From Comamonas sp. (GTDB lineage: Bacteria > Pseudomonadota > Gammaproteobacteria > Burkholderiales > Burkholderiaceae_C), in the NCBI GenBank assembly GCA_015478895.1, contig JADMKK010000036.1, positions 1-64,000 on the forward strand: a DNA stretch of 64,000 bases, in the 5' to 3' direction. The first letter of the stretch is position 1. The number at the start of each line of letters is the position of its first letter. This document shows, in pieces, positions 1 to 7,005 of this stretch. The notes beneath the pieces were generated by a model. It did no database searches, had not been told where the DNA came from, and worked only from the letters and a program-made list of their open reading frames with translations. The translations under genes and the position numbers were made by a program.

Positions 1-247
1 CGAGAGACGCAATTCCATGAGGCTGAAAGCTGTCTAGGAAAGGCTGGTCGATTCAAACCACGTAACTCAGAAGCCCGCTTCTCTGGTGGCGTGCTCTTGG
101 GACGGGTTGAGAGTTCGCGTCGCGGAATTGCAACTTGCTCGGCGTGGTTGCTTGCGTTCATAAGTTGTCTTCAGGAACAAGAACGCCTGCCGAGATTGCT
201 CAGGGCAGGCTGGATGGAAGGTGTAAATCCGCGACAGTGCGGATGTC
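1..247. other. Left-edge stretch with no gene recognised
   Basis: I see no convincing coding region here. Open frames exist on both strands, but they lack a ribosome site and show no family motifs. A short hairpin (AGAAGC/GCTTCT) lies at 69-82 and a 7-bp dyad (GCCTGCC/GGCAGGC) near 186-213; neither has a T-run. The stretch may be the 3' flank of the glycine-zipper gene at 248-595 and of something beyond the left edge. Confidence 0.4.
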
Positions 248-595
248 TTATTCTCTAGGCGGTACGTGATCTGTCGGAGTTTCCGTGGTGCCAGGAGGAA
301 TGCTAGCAGCTGCCGCCCCCAAGGCTCCCACTGCACTGCCGACCGTTCCGCCAACCAAGATGCCTACGGGTCCGGCAACGGCTGCACCGACTGCTGCGCC
401 AACGGCCACACCTGCTAATGCACCACCTCCAACCAGGGAAGAGGACATTTCTCGCGCTGATTCAGCCGGTGTCAGGCCGACTTGGGCGCCGGGGTCTGGA
501 TCCTGAGATGGAACTCCGTGCCCGGGTAAAGCCTGCTCTACAAGATCTGGATCGGTTGTTGGATGGATCGGATCAAGGTGGTCTCTGGTGCTCAT
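248..595 (-). CDS. Small glycine-zipper protein
   Basis: Encodes 115 residues. The first half is polar and proline/aspartate-rich. From about residue 55 to 95 comes a run of Gly/Ala/Val with GxxxG-like spacing (VGGGALAGVAVGAAVG, then GPVGILVGG), typical of glycine-zipper segments that pack into or against membranes. I chose the ATG at 595 because AAGGAGAA lies four bases upstream; the frame stays open further upstream but without a site. There is no classical signal peptide, so how it reaches a membrane is unclear. Such small proteins often belong to the stress response or envelope, but no function can be assigned. The gene is monocistronic, and the next gene upstream on this strand (897-1088) ends in its own terminator. 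Confidence 0.75.
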   Translation of the reverse strand: MSTRDHLDPIHPTTDPDLVEQALPGHGVPSQDPDPGAQVGLTPAESAREMSSSLVGGGALAGVAVGAAVGAAVAGPVGILVGGTVGSAVGALGAAAASIPPGTTETPTDHVPPRE

Positions 596-896
596 GCGCT
601 TCTCCTTAATTTGAAGCAAGAGAAAAGCTCCTGCGTGCAATCCAAGTTTCTTTGGACAATGAATGATGCGCAATCGTCTAGGCCTCAGTGCGAATGTCAG
701 CCAATAGCTTTGTTATGTTTTCGAACAAATAAAGAAGGCCGGTTGCCCTTGTGGGATGTGTCACGGGAAGTCGAGAGGAACGGAGAAGACGCCCACGACC
801 CGGCTGGAAACTCCAACAAAAATAGCCTCCTGGTGGAAGCTGCTTGTGTTTGAGTATGAAAAAACCGCCTTATTGGGCGGCTCGGTGAATGATCTT
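596..896. other. Intergenic region between two small minus-strand genes
   Basis: About 300 bases hold the ribosome site of the glycine-zipper gene next to its start, presumably its promoter (none stands out), and at the far end the intrinsic terminator of the gene at 897-1088. No RNA gene or conserved frame was recognised. Confidence 0.5.
859..880 (-). terminator. Intrinsic terminator of the 63-residue protein gene
   Basis: On the minus strand a CCGCC/GGCGG stem with a six-base loop is followed by six T's. It lies 17 bases past the stop codon of the 897-1088 gene. Confidence 0.8.
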
Positions 897-1088
897 CTAT
901 TCCGTTCTGACCACCCGCTCTGAATCTTCATCCAGAGGAATGTCCGGCTCATCGAATGGCGCATTCTCTGGATGGGGCGGATCCTCTCCCAAATCAGGAT
1001 CGTGTGAGGTCTGCTCGGGATAGGAGTCACCTACCGGATCCATATCCTCGTTCTCAGGGAATGACTTTGGCTGGTTGGGCATAGACAT
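897..1088 (-). CDS. Small acidic hypothetical protein
   Basis: Encodes 63 residues, very rich in Asp, Glu and Pro, with no hydrophobic stretch, so probably a soluble, disordered, strongly acidic protein. An AGGAG site stands at good spacing before the ATG and an intrinsic terminator follows, so this looks like a complete one-gene unit. The composition resembles small stress-associated proteins often found near glycine-zipper and PRC-barrel genes (inference). No family was recognised. Confidence 0.65.
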   Translation of the reverse strand: MSMPNQPKSFPENEDMDPVGDSYPEQTSHDPDLGEDPPHPENAPFDEPDIPLDEDSERVVRTE

Positions 1089-1276
1089 GATGTGCTCCTG
1101 GTTATCTGAGTGATCCCAAAGAGTGCGCTTAAACGCTTCAACTCGTTGTAGGAGAGAGGCAAGTCAAGGTTTCAAACCGCAACCTTCTGTCACAAGTGAA
1201 TCGCCCTGGGTTTGAACTGATTCCAGGAGTTGAGCAGTTACGGCACCGCCGGGCTGGCGCTATCTTTTGATTGCCT

Positions 1277-2386
1277 TCAGGGCTGCACATTGAGACGTAG
1301 CAACTGTCCCTTCTCCTCATCCGTCAGCACATACAACCACCCATCGGGCCCCTGGCGCACATCGCGCACGCGCTGGCCCAGCTTGGGCAGCAGCGGTTCT
1401 ACCTTCTCCACCTTATTGCCATTCAACGTGATGCGTTCTAAACGCTTGGCTTTGAGCGCGCCGACGACCATCTGGCCTTTCCAGCCGGGGTAGCGGTCGG
1501 AGGTGATGAAGGCCATGCCAGAGACAGCAATGGAGGGCGTCCATTGGTGGGCCGGCTGCTCCAGCCCGGCCTGGTGCGTGATGCCTTCGCCGATCTTGCC
1601 GCCACCGTAGTTCTCGCCATAAGTAATCACTGGCCAGCCGTAGTTTTTTCCGGGCTCAGGGCGGTTGATTTCATCGCCGCCTTGCGGGCCGTGCTCGTTC
1701 ATCCAAAAGGAGCCATCGAGGGCTAAAGCGGCGCCTTGCGGGCTGCGGTGGCCGTAGCTCCAGATCTCGGACAGGGCGTCGCTGCGGCCGACAAAGGGGT
1801 TGTCCTTGGGCACGCTGCCGTCTTTGTGGATGCGCACGATTTTTCCCAAATGGCTTTGCAGGTTCTGCGCTTCTTCTTTGAAATGCGAACGTTCACCCAA
1901 TGTCAGAAACAACGTGCCGTCGGGGCGCTCCACAATGCGGCAGCCAAAGTGCAGCTGGCTGGCTTTCTTGGGCTTTTGGCTAAAAATCACTTGCACATTG
2001 CTGAGCTGGGTCTGGTCGACAGACAATTGCGCCTTGGCCAGCGCTGTGCTGTTGCTGCCATTGGTGGCAGGTTCTGCGTAGCAAAAGTACAGCGTGCGAT
2101 TGGTGGCAAACTCGCTGTCCAGCACCACGTCGAGCAAACCGCCTTGGCCGCCTGCTGCAATGGCTGGCAGTCCCAGCAGCGGCGCACCCAGCGTGCCATT
2201 GGCAGCCACCACGCGCATGCGGCCAGGGCGCTCGGTCACCAGAAACTGGCCATCCGGCAAGAAGGCGACAGCCCACGGGTTCTGCAATTTCTGTGCAACG
2301 ACTTCGGGCTGGATTTGCAAAGCATGGGCGGGGCCCAGCAGCATACCGGCTGCCAGAGCGGCGAAAGAAACGGAGCGAAAGCGCAT
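1277..2386 (-). CDS. PQQ-dependent aldose sugar dehydrogenase, periplasmic
   Basis: Encodes 369 residues of the glucose/sorbosone dehydrogenase family, the soluble six-bladed beta-propeller type represented by E. coli YliI. These enzymes oxidise aldoses with pyrroloquinoline quinone and pass electrons to the respiratory chain. A signal peptide (about residues 1-22, ending AHA) sends it to the periplasm. Family stretches seen are AVAFLPDGQFLVTERPGRM near the start, then GGQGGLLDV, and NEHGPQGGDEIN and KNYGWPVITYG in the second half. The frame runs about 210 codons further upstream, but I take the ATG at 2386 because AAGGAGA precedes it and the signal peptide begins there. No pqq synthesis genes are in the window, so the cofactor must come from elsewhere or from the medium. 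The gene diverges from the yebC-like gene across 174 bases. Confidence 0.87.
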   Translation of the reverse strand: MRFRSVSFAALAAGMLLGPAHALQIQPEVVAQKLQNPWAVAFLPDGQFLVTERPGRMRVVAANGTLGAPLLGLPAIAAGGQGGLLDVVLDSEFATNRTLYFCYAEPATNGSNSTALAKAQLSVDQTQLSNVQVIFSQKPKKASQLHFGCRIVERPDGTLFLTLGERSHFKEEAQNLQSHLGKIVRIHKDGSVPKDNPFVGRSDALSEIWSYGHRSPQGAALALDGSFWMNEHGPQGGDEINRPEPGKNYGWPVITYGENYGGGKIGEGITHQAGLEQPAHQWTPSIAVSGMAFITSDRYPGWKGQMVVGALKAKRLERITLNGNKVEKVEPLLPKLGQRVRDVRQGPDGWLYVLTDEEKGQLLRLNVQP

Positions 2387-2560
2387 GGTGTTGTCTCCTT
2401 GGGTAGGGGGGGCTGCAAAGCAAGCACGCAGCAGAAGGCACAAAAAGTTGGCAATGATGGTGCTGTGGCCTATGGAGCAGGTGTATAAAACGCCTTGATT
2501 TATTCTATGCCGCCCGTGTGCGCGGCATTTTTTGTTCTGATTTTCGAAGAAAGGCCCCCC

Positions 2561-3265
2561 ATGGGAGCGCAATGGAAAGCCAAGGGCAAGGCCTTGGCTG
2601 CAGATGCCAAAGGCAAGCTGTTTGGCAAGTTGGTCAAAGAAATTACCGTAGCAGCCCGTCTGGGCGGTGGCGACCCATCGAGCAATGCACGCCTGCGCAT
2701 GGCGATTGAAGCGGCGCGCAAGGCGTCCATGACCAAAGAAACTTTGGACCGTGCGGTCAAAAAGGGCTCTGGCGTGGGCTCTGACGCGGTCAACTACACC
2801 AGCGTGATCTATGAAGGCTATGCCCCGCACCGCGTGCCGGTGATGGTGGAATGCCTGACTGACAACCCCAACCGCACGGCACCCAATATGCGCGTGTGTT
2901 TCCGCAAGGGTCAGATGAGTGCCGTGGCGTGGGATTTTGACCATGTGGGCATGGTCGAAGGTGAAGCCGAAAACGGTGCAGACGTGGAATTGGCCGCTAT
3001 TGAGGCTGGAGCGCAAGACTTTGAAGCGGGCGATGAAGAAGGCGTAACCCTGTTTATCACCGATCCTTCGGATCTGGACACCGTGAGCAAGGCGTTGCCT
3101 TCACAAGGCATCAAGGTTCTTTCGGTCAAGCTCGGCTACAAGGCCAAGACCCCTATCAGCATGTCCAGCTTGACGGCTGAGCAGCAAGAAGAAGTGCAAG
3201 AATTCTTGGCAGGGTTGGACAATGACGACGACGTGCAACACGTTTTTGCGGGCCTGGTTGATTAA
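2561..3265 (+). CDS. YebC/PmpR/TACO1-family protein, short-N-terminus variant
   Basis: Encodes 234 residues of the YebC family. Conserved stretches are [58 protein letters not shown] and [16 protein letters not shown]. The usual N-terminus (MAGHSKWANIKHRK) is replaced by a shorter [19 protein letters not shown] form, which marks a separate subfamily. The family was long described as transcriptional regulators; more recent work supports a role in translation, including the mitochondrial activator TACO1. The start at 2561 follows a purine-rich site; the frame is open 22 codons further upstream without support. No ruvC, the common YebC neighbour, lies beside it, so this may be the second YebC paralogue often present in this group (inference). 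Confidence 0.88.
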   Translation: MGAQWKAKGKALAADAKGKLFGKLVKEITVAARLGGGDPSSNARLRMAIEAARKASMTKETLDRAVKKGSGVGSDAVNYTSVIYEGYAPHRVPVMVECLTDNPNRTAPNMRVCFRKGQMSAVAWDFDHVGMVEGEAENGADVELAAIEAGAQDFEAGDEEGVTLFITDPSDLDTVSKALPSQGIKVLSVKLGYKAKTPISMSSLTAEQQEEVQEFLAGLDNDDDVQHVFAGLVD

Positions 3266-3294
3266 CTACCTCGGCTGCAGTGCGCTATTGATGT

Positions 3295-3322
3295 AAAAAA
3301 GCCCAGACTTTGCAGCCTGGGC
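3295..3322 (-). terminator. Terminator serving the putrescine importer
   Basis: On the minus strand a GCCCAG/CTGGGC stem is followed by six T's. It lies beyond the stop of the 3381-4778 gene, and even past the plus-strand terminator at 3351-3378, so the two convergent units overlap in their 3' ends. Confidence 0.75.
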
Positions 3323-3350
3323 CATCAAGATATCAAGACAGTCTGAATCA

Positions 3351-3378
3351 AGGCCCACTTTTGCAGTGGGCCTTTTTT
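3351..3378 (+). terminator. Terminator of the yebC-like gene
   Basis: The stem AGGCCCAC/GTGGGCCT with a seven-base loop is followed by a T-run on the plus strand, about 85 bases past the yebC-like stop and just short of the importer's stop codon on the other strand. Confidence 0.85.
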
Positions 3379-3380
3379 GC

Positions 3381-4778
3381 TTACTCCCTGTCTTCAGCTT
3401 CCTCGTACTGCGGAGGAGACTTGCGAAAGCCCTTGGTCATCCAGGCCAGGTAAACGATACCGACGGCTGCCCAGGCCACGCCAGCCTTGAGCGAGGTTTC
3501 TTCCACCTCCAGCCACAGCGCGCCAATCGAGATAAAGCCCAGCAACGGAATGATGAAGAAGTTCAAGATGTCCTTAGGGGTCTTCATGCGACCATCACGG
3601 AAGCAGTAGCTGCAGATTACCGACAGGTTCACAAAGCTGAACGCAGTCAGTGCACCGAACGAGATCAGGGCCACCACGAACTCCAGGCTCAGAAAACCTG
3701 CAGTCAGGCAGATCACGCCAGCCAGCCAGATGTTCAGCGAAGGTGTGAAGCTCTTGGGGCTGATGTAGCCAAAGAACTTCTTGGGCAGCACGCCATCACG
3801 GCCCATCACGTACATCAGGCGCGAGACGCCGGCGTGCGCGGAGATGCCCGAGGCCATCACGGTGATGATGGCAAAGCTCAGCACCACCGACTGGAAGAAG
3901 GCGCCACCGACCATCAACAGAATTTCAGGCTGCGTCTCATCGACCAGCTTGAAGTACTGCTCGGGCGAACCGGGGAAGTACAGCTGCATGAAGTAGGTGG
4001 AGATGATGAAGATGATGCCGGAGATCAGTGCCGTCAAGAAGATGGCGCGTGGCAGCGTTCTCTTGGTGTCTTTGGTCTCTTCAGCCAGCGAACTGAGCGA
4101 GTCAAAGCCCGTGAACGAGAAACACAGAATCGTCGCCCCTGTGATCAGCGCCCCGATTTCTGTCGATGCACTCCAGAAAGGGTTGAAGCTCCACAGCGCA
4201 TCCGCACCTTGCTCGGCGATGTTGCCCAGCGCGTTCTCACCTGCGTGCAGCTTGGTGTAGATCAGGTAGGTGAAGATGCCGATGATCAGAATCTGCAGCA
4301 CCACAATCAGGCTGTTGAAATTCGCCACAAAGCGCACACCACGCAGGTTCACGCCGACCATGATCAAGGTCAGGCCAATGATCCAGACCCAGTGGTTGAC
4401 ATCCGGGAACAGCTCTTTGAGGTAGATGTTGGCCAGCAAGATGTTCACCATGGGTGACATCAGGTAGTCCAGCAAAGAGGACCAGCCCACCATAAAGCCC
4501 GCGTTCGGGTGGATGGACTTTTGCACATACGTATAAGCAGAGCCCGAGGAGGGGTGCTTGCGGATCATGTGGCCGTAGCTGATTGAAGTCAGCAGCACGG
4601 CGATCAGCGCAATCATGTAAGACGTGGGTACGTGCTGCAGGCTGTCTCGCGACACCATGCCGAACGTATCCAGCAGCGTCATGGGCTGGATATAAGCCAA
4701 GCCGATGATGATGACTTGCCACAGGACAAGTGTCTTTTGGAGTTTGGCAACTCCACGGGAATCATGAGGGGTGGTCAA
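3381..4778 (-). CDS. puuP: Putrescine importer PuuP-like, APC superfamily
   Basis: Encodes 465 residues with about 12 membrane segments. From memory of the E. coli sequence, it matches the proton-driven putrescine importer PuuP along its length: GLAYIQPMTLLDTFG near the start, SAYTYVQKSIHPNAGFMVGW, LLDYLMSPMVNILLA, TGATILCFSFTGFDS followed by a LAEET motif, and a GVSRLMYVMGRDGVLP segment. A general amino-acid or polyamine permease is the alternative. The start is a TTG at 4778 with AGAGG nine bases upstream; no in-frame ATG fits. No other putrescine-pathway genes adjoin it. The upstream region also carries the candidate small RNA at 4992-5089 on the same strand. Confidence 0.82.
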   Translation of the reverse strand: MTTPHDSRGVAKLQKTLVLWQVIIIGLAYIQPMTLLDTFGMVSRDSLQHVPTSYMIALIAVLLTSISYGHMIRKHPSSGSAYTYVQKSIHPNAGFMVGWSSLLDYLMSPMVNILLANIYLKELFPDVNHWVWIIGLTLIMVGVNLRGVRFVANFNSLIVVLQILIIGIFTYLIYTKLHAGENALGNIAEQGADALWSFNPFWSASTEIGALITGATILCFSFTGFDSLSSLAEETKDTKRTLPRAIFLTALISGIIFIISTYFMQLYFPGSPEQYFKLVDETQPEILLMVGGAFFQSVVLSFAIITVMASGISAHAGVSRLMYVMGRDGVLPKKFFGYISPKSFTPSLNIWLAGVICLTAGFLSLEFVVALISFGALTAFSFVNLSVICSYCFRDGRMKTPKDILNFFIIPLLGFISIGALWLEVEETSLKAGVAWAAVGIVYLAWMTKGFRKSPPQYEEAEDRE

Positions 4779-4991
4779 TTTAATCTACCTCTTTACAAAT
4801 CAAGGAGCGGTGAACTCGGGTGGCTTCGCCTTGGGGCGTTGGGGGAGCTGCGTCATCAGCAGCGCATGGTTCGAGAACGTGTGGGTACTGTCATCGGGCA
4901 TGTGTATGGGCCTCGGCGGGCCTTTTTTCCTTAAAATTTTTGCGAACCATCTGCCAGCAAACATCAAGCAAATAGTGCGCCTACACGACGT

Positions 4992-5089
4992 AAAAACCCC
5001 GCTACGTGGTGACATAGCGGGGCCTTGGAAGTCGAGATCGTCCGCCAGCCAAGCTCCGTAGAACCCCTTGCACTGGCGCGCGCGATTGG
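4992..5089 (-). ncRNA. Candidate small RNA, about 95-100 nt
   Basis: This is an untranslated-looking unit between the metQ-like gene and the putrescine importer, with its own start and stop signals. A promoter (5096-5123) precedes it by the normal distance. A strong intrinsic terminator closes it: CCCCGCTA/TAGCGGGG (4997-5004 with 5015-5022) followed by five T's. The body folds into a first hairpin, CGCCAG..CAAG paired with CTTG..CTGGCG, leaving a loop with GGGTTCTACGGAG, then a single-stranded linker before the terminator. It does not match 4.5S, 6S or tmRNA landmarks that I know. An open frame crosses it on the same strand, but that frame has no ribosome site and would encode the terminator stem, so I do not read it as protein. 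Confidence 0.5.
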
Positions 5090-5095
5090 GGTCGG

Positions 5096-5123
5096 ATTCT
5101 AGCACCGGCATTTGCCTTCGCAA
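5096..5123 (-). promoter_or_regulatory. Sigma-70-type promoter for the small RNA
   Basis: Reading the minus strand, TTGCGA (5123-5118) and TAGAAT (5101-5096) are 16 bases apart. Four of six and five of six bases match the consensus, which is strong for this window. Transcription would start near 5087-5089. Confidence 0.55.
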
Positions 5124-5274
5124 GGCAGTGGCCGCTGTCGAGGTGGTATCAGGGGCAAATACATTAATTTGATAGCGACTTGCCCTTGTATTGGCTCGAT
5201 TTCAGTATGTTTTCATGCTGAGATTGAGCATCTTCAACGGCAAGCTGCTACTTAATTGGATGCTGTAACGCCCA

Positions 5275-5307
5275 ATAAAAAAGCCCTTCGCGCAGTGCGA
5301 AGGGCTT
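5275..5307 (-). terminator. Terminator of the metQ-like gene
   Basis: The stem AAGCCCTTCG/CGAAGGGCTT (5281-5290 with 5298-5307) is followed on the minus strand by a T-run, 25 bases past the stop. It separates this transcript from the small RNA. Confidence 0.9.
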
Positions 5308-5332
5308 GGAGATGTGCAGCAGTAGTACGGGT

Positions 5333-6121
5333 TTAGAAGCCGATCAGTACAGAACCTGCAAATTGCTTGTCAATAAAAGCGCGTGTGGACTCGCTTTGGT
5401 AAGCCTTGATCAGCTTGGGCACCCAAGGCTGATCCTTGTCGGCGGTGCGTGTGACCAGGATGTTCACATACGGGCCGTCTGCACGCTCCAGCGCAATCGA
5501 ATCCTTTTTAGGATTGATGCCTGCAGCGATTGCAAAATTGGTGTTGATGGCCGATGCGTCCAGATCATCCAGTGAGCGCGCCAGCTGTGCAGCGTCCAGC
5601 TCTACAAAACGCAACTTCTTGGGGTTCTCCACCACATCCAGCGGCGTGGCCTTCAGGTCTGCATTGGGCTTGAGTTTGATCAGCCCTTGCTCTTGCAGCA
5701 GCAGCAACACGCGGCCGCCATTGGTGGGGTCGTTCGGAATGCCGAACTTCGCACCTTGCTGGAGATCCTGCAGTTTGGAGACTTTCTTGGAATACAAACC
5801 AATCGGGAAATTTACCGTATTGGCCACCTTCACAATCTTGTAGCCACGGTCTTTGATCTGCGCATCCAGATAGGGCTGATGCTGGTAGCTGTTGGCGTGC
5901 AAGTCGCCAGACGACAGCGCTGCATTGGGCTGCACATAGTCGCTGAATTCAACAATCTGAATCTTCAGACCATCTTTTTCGGCAACCTGCTTGACGTGCT
6001 CCATGATTTGTGCGTGCGGGCCGGCTGTGACGCCCACTTTGATGGCATCTTGGGCTGGGGCACTCAAAGCACCAGCTGTGGCAACAGCCAGCGCGGCTTG
6101 GATAAATAAGCGTTTGTTCAC
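5333..6121 (-). CDS. MetQ/NlpA-family periplasmic binding protein
   Basis: Encodes 262 residues of the MetQ/NlpA family, which bind D/L-methionine or related compounds for an ABC importer. Family stretches are IKVGVTAGPHAQIMEHVK, VEFSDYVQPNAALSSGDLHAN, QHQPYLD, and FGIPNDPTNGGRVLLLLQ in mid-protein. The N-terminus is a signal peptide ending near APA; no lipobox cysteine follows, unlike most MetQ lipoproteins, so it is probably free in the periplasm. I chose the GTG at 6121 because GGAG sits seven bases upstream; a TTG five codons earlier would bury that site. No metN or metI is adjacent, so it is an orphan that must work with a transporter encoded elsewhere. A bulged dyad lies just upstream at 6142-6164. 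Confidence 0.88.
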   Translation of the reverse strand: MNKRLFIQAALAVATAGALSAPAQDAIKVGVTAGPHAQIMEHVKQVAEKDGLKIQIVEFSDYVQPNAALSSGDLHANSYQHQPYLDAQIKDRGYKIVKVANTVNFPIGLYSKKVSKLQDLQQGAKFGIPNDPTNGGRVLLLLQEQGLIKLKPNADLKATPLDVVENPKKLRFVELDAAQLARSLDDLDASAINTNFAIAAGINPKKDSIALERADGPYVNILVTRTADKDQPWVPKLIKAYQSESTRAFIDKQFAGSVLIGF

Positions 6122-6141
6122 AATCGGGCTCCACAAAAAGT

Positions 6142-6164
6142 GATGCGTACTTTAATACGGCATC
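6142..6164. promoter_or_regulatory. Dyad in the leader of the metQ-like gene
   Basis: An imperfect inverted repeat (GATGC with GTA on one side, TAC with GCATC on the other, one bulged base) sits 20-43 bases upstream of the start codon in a very AT-rich region. It could be an operator or a leader hairpin. It is not an S-box or SAM-II type riboswitch that I can recognise. Confidence 0.25.
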
Positions 6165-6226
6165 CTTATGTTTAATTGGAATAAATAACTATTTCTATAT
6201 GCTTTTTTATTATTTTCGTGGTGCTG

Positions 6227-6577
6227 TCAGGCCATGAAATCCGGGGAGTCTTGCCTGGGCAAAGCCATCACGCGGTAAGCCACCACATCCAGGGCCGGGT
6301 AGCTGATGTCCTGGCGGTCTGTCCAGACCTTGGGCGTCAGAGGGCCGACCAAAGACACCACATCGCCTTCTTGCAATTCACGCAACTGGCTGCAGGGTAC
6401 GGGGTCAAAAGCCACCACATTCACAAACAGGCTGCTGGGACCGTCGCCAGTATTGGCGCGCAAACCGCCATCTCCGACGGTGGCGCGCATGCGGGCCACC
6501 ATGAAAGTCTTGCCAAAACGGTCGGTGCGTTCGCTGGGGTCTGTGGTCAATCGTCCGGTGATCAAACCTTCAATCAT
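6227..6577 (-). CDS. Single-stranded DNA-binding-like OB-fold protein
   Basis: Encodes 116 residues with the layout of an SSB OB-fold: IEGLITGRLTTDPSER, then a central LFVNVVAFD strand and an LQEGDVVSLVGPLTPKVW strand. It is shorter than housekeeping SSB (usually 150-190 residues). It lacks both the Gly/Pro-rich linker and the acidic DDDIPF-type tail that recruits partner proteins, and it ends in SPDFMA. Betaproteobacteria often carry such accessory SSB-like genes of unknown role. The start at 6577 fits the family N-terminus; the frame is open 20 codons upstream. The gene stands alone between tRNA-Pro and metQ. Confidence 0.7.
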   Translation of the reverse strand: MIEGLITGRLTTDPSERTDRFGKTFMVARMRATVGDGGLRANTGDGPSSLFVNVVAFDPVPCSQLRELQEGDVVSLVGPLTPKVWTDRQDISYPALDVVAYRVMALPRQDSPDFMA

Positions 6578-6630
6578 GTTTTTATATCGCTCTCTGGTCG
6601 GCCCCATTGCGAGGCTAAAAATAAAAATGA

Positions 6631-6668
6631 AAAACAAAAAGGGCTAACAGCGCGCTGTTAGCCCTTTT
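6631..6668 (-). terminator. Strong terminator after tRNA-Pro
   Basis: A 14-bp perfect stem (AAAAGGGCTAACAG with its complement, loop CGCG) is followed on the minus strand by a long T-rich tract. It ends the tRNA transcript and isolates the SSB-like gene downstream. The A/T flanks would also let it work in the other direction. Confidence 0.92.
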
Positions 6669-6677
6669 CTATATCAA

Positions 6678-6754
6678 TGGTCGGCGTGGCGGGATTCGAA
6701 CTCGCGACCCCTTGCACCCCATGCAAGTGCGCTACCAGGCTGCGCTACACGCCG
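6678..6754 (-). tRNA. tRNA-Pro, anticodon GGG
   Basis: This 77-base gene includes the encoded CCA. The acceptor stem is CGGCGTG with CACGCCG and the D-stem is GCGC/GCGC. The anticodon stem is CTTGC/GCAAG with loop ATGGGGT, giving anticodon GGG, which reads CCC and CCU. The T-loop is TTCGAAT. The T-stem (GCGAG/CCCGC) contains one A-C mismatch. A perfect -10 element, TATAAT (6771-6766), sits 12 bases before the mature 5' end; the -35 is weak. The strong terminator at 6631-6668 follows. Confidence 0.95.
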
Positions 6755-6772
6755 ACAAGACCTAGATTATAT

Positions 6773-6812
6773 GCCGAAAAAAACCTCCTCAGAGGCTTGA
6801 ACATTTTTCGGC
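6773..6812. promoter_or_regulatory. Dyad upstream of the tRNA-Pro promoter
   Basis: GCCGAAAAA (6773-6781) and TTTTTCGGC (6804-6812) form an inverted repeat enclosing a small CCTC/GAGG hairpin. On the minus strand the small hairpin is followed by seven T's, so it may end the ygfZ transcript before the tRNA promoter at 6766-6771. It could also be a regulatory dyad. Confidence 0.35.
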
Positions 6813-6966
6813 TTTGGGCCAGTGGTGCCAGGCCTTCACAGTAGTTGGTACAGCACTGCGAATGTCGCTAGCAAGCAGAAAATTTTAACGTTATTTGTGA
6901 AAATGTTGCTGATAAGCGGCCATCAGCGCCATCTTCAAAAGCTATGTCGGGCAGCGAGATTGCAGC

Positions 6967-6996
6967 AGCCCTGCGTACAGCGTTGTACGCAGGGCT
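6967..6996. repeat. 13-bp perfect hairpin after ygfZ
   Basis: AGCCCTGCGTACA pairs exactly with TGTACGCAGGGCT across a GCGT loop, ten bases past the ygfZ stop. There is no T-run on either strand, so this is more likely a 3'-end stabilising hairpin than a complete intrinsic terminator. Confidence 0.6.
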
Positions 6997-7005
6997 CTAA
7001 GCCGC

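Noticed and set aside
67-354. A 95-codon minus-strand frame at the left edge
   Set aside because: It overlaps the glycine-zipper gene in another frame, lacks a ribosome site, and its translation shows no family features.
2387-3016. A 210-residue N-terminal extension of the sugar dehydrogenase
   Set aside because: It runs antisense to the yebC-like gene, while a signal peptide with a good ribosome site starts at 2386.
4800-5123. A 107-codon minus-strand frame across the small-RNA region
   Set aside because: It has no ribosome site, begins between the -35 and -10 of the promoter and would translate the terminator stem; the RNA reading explains the sequence better.
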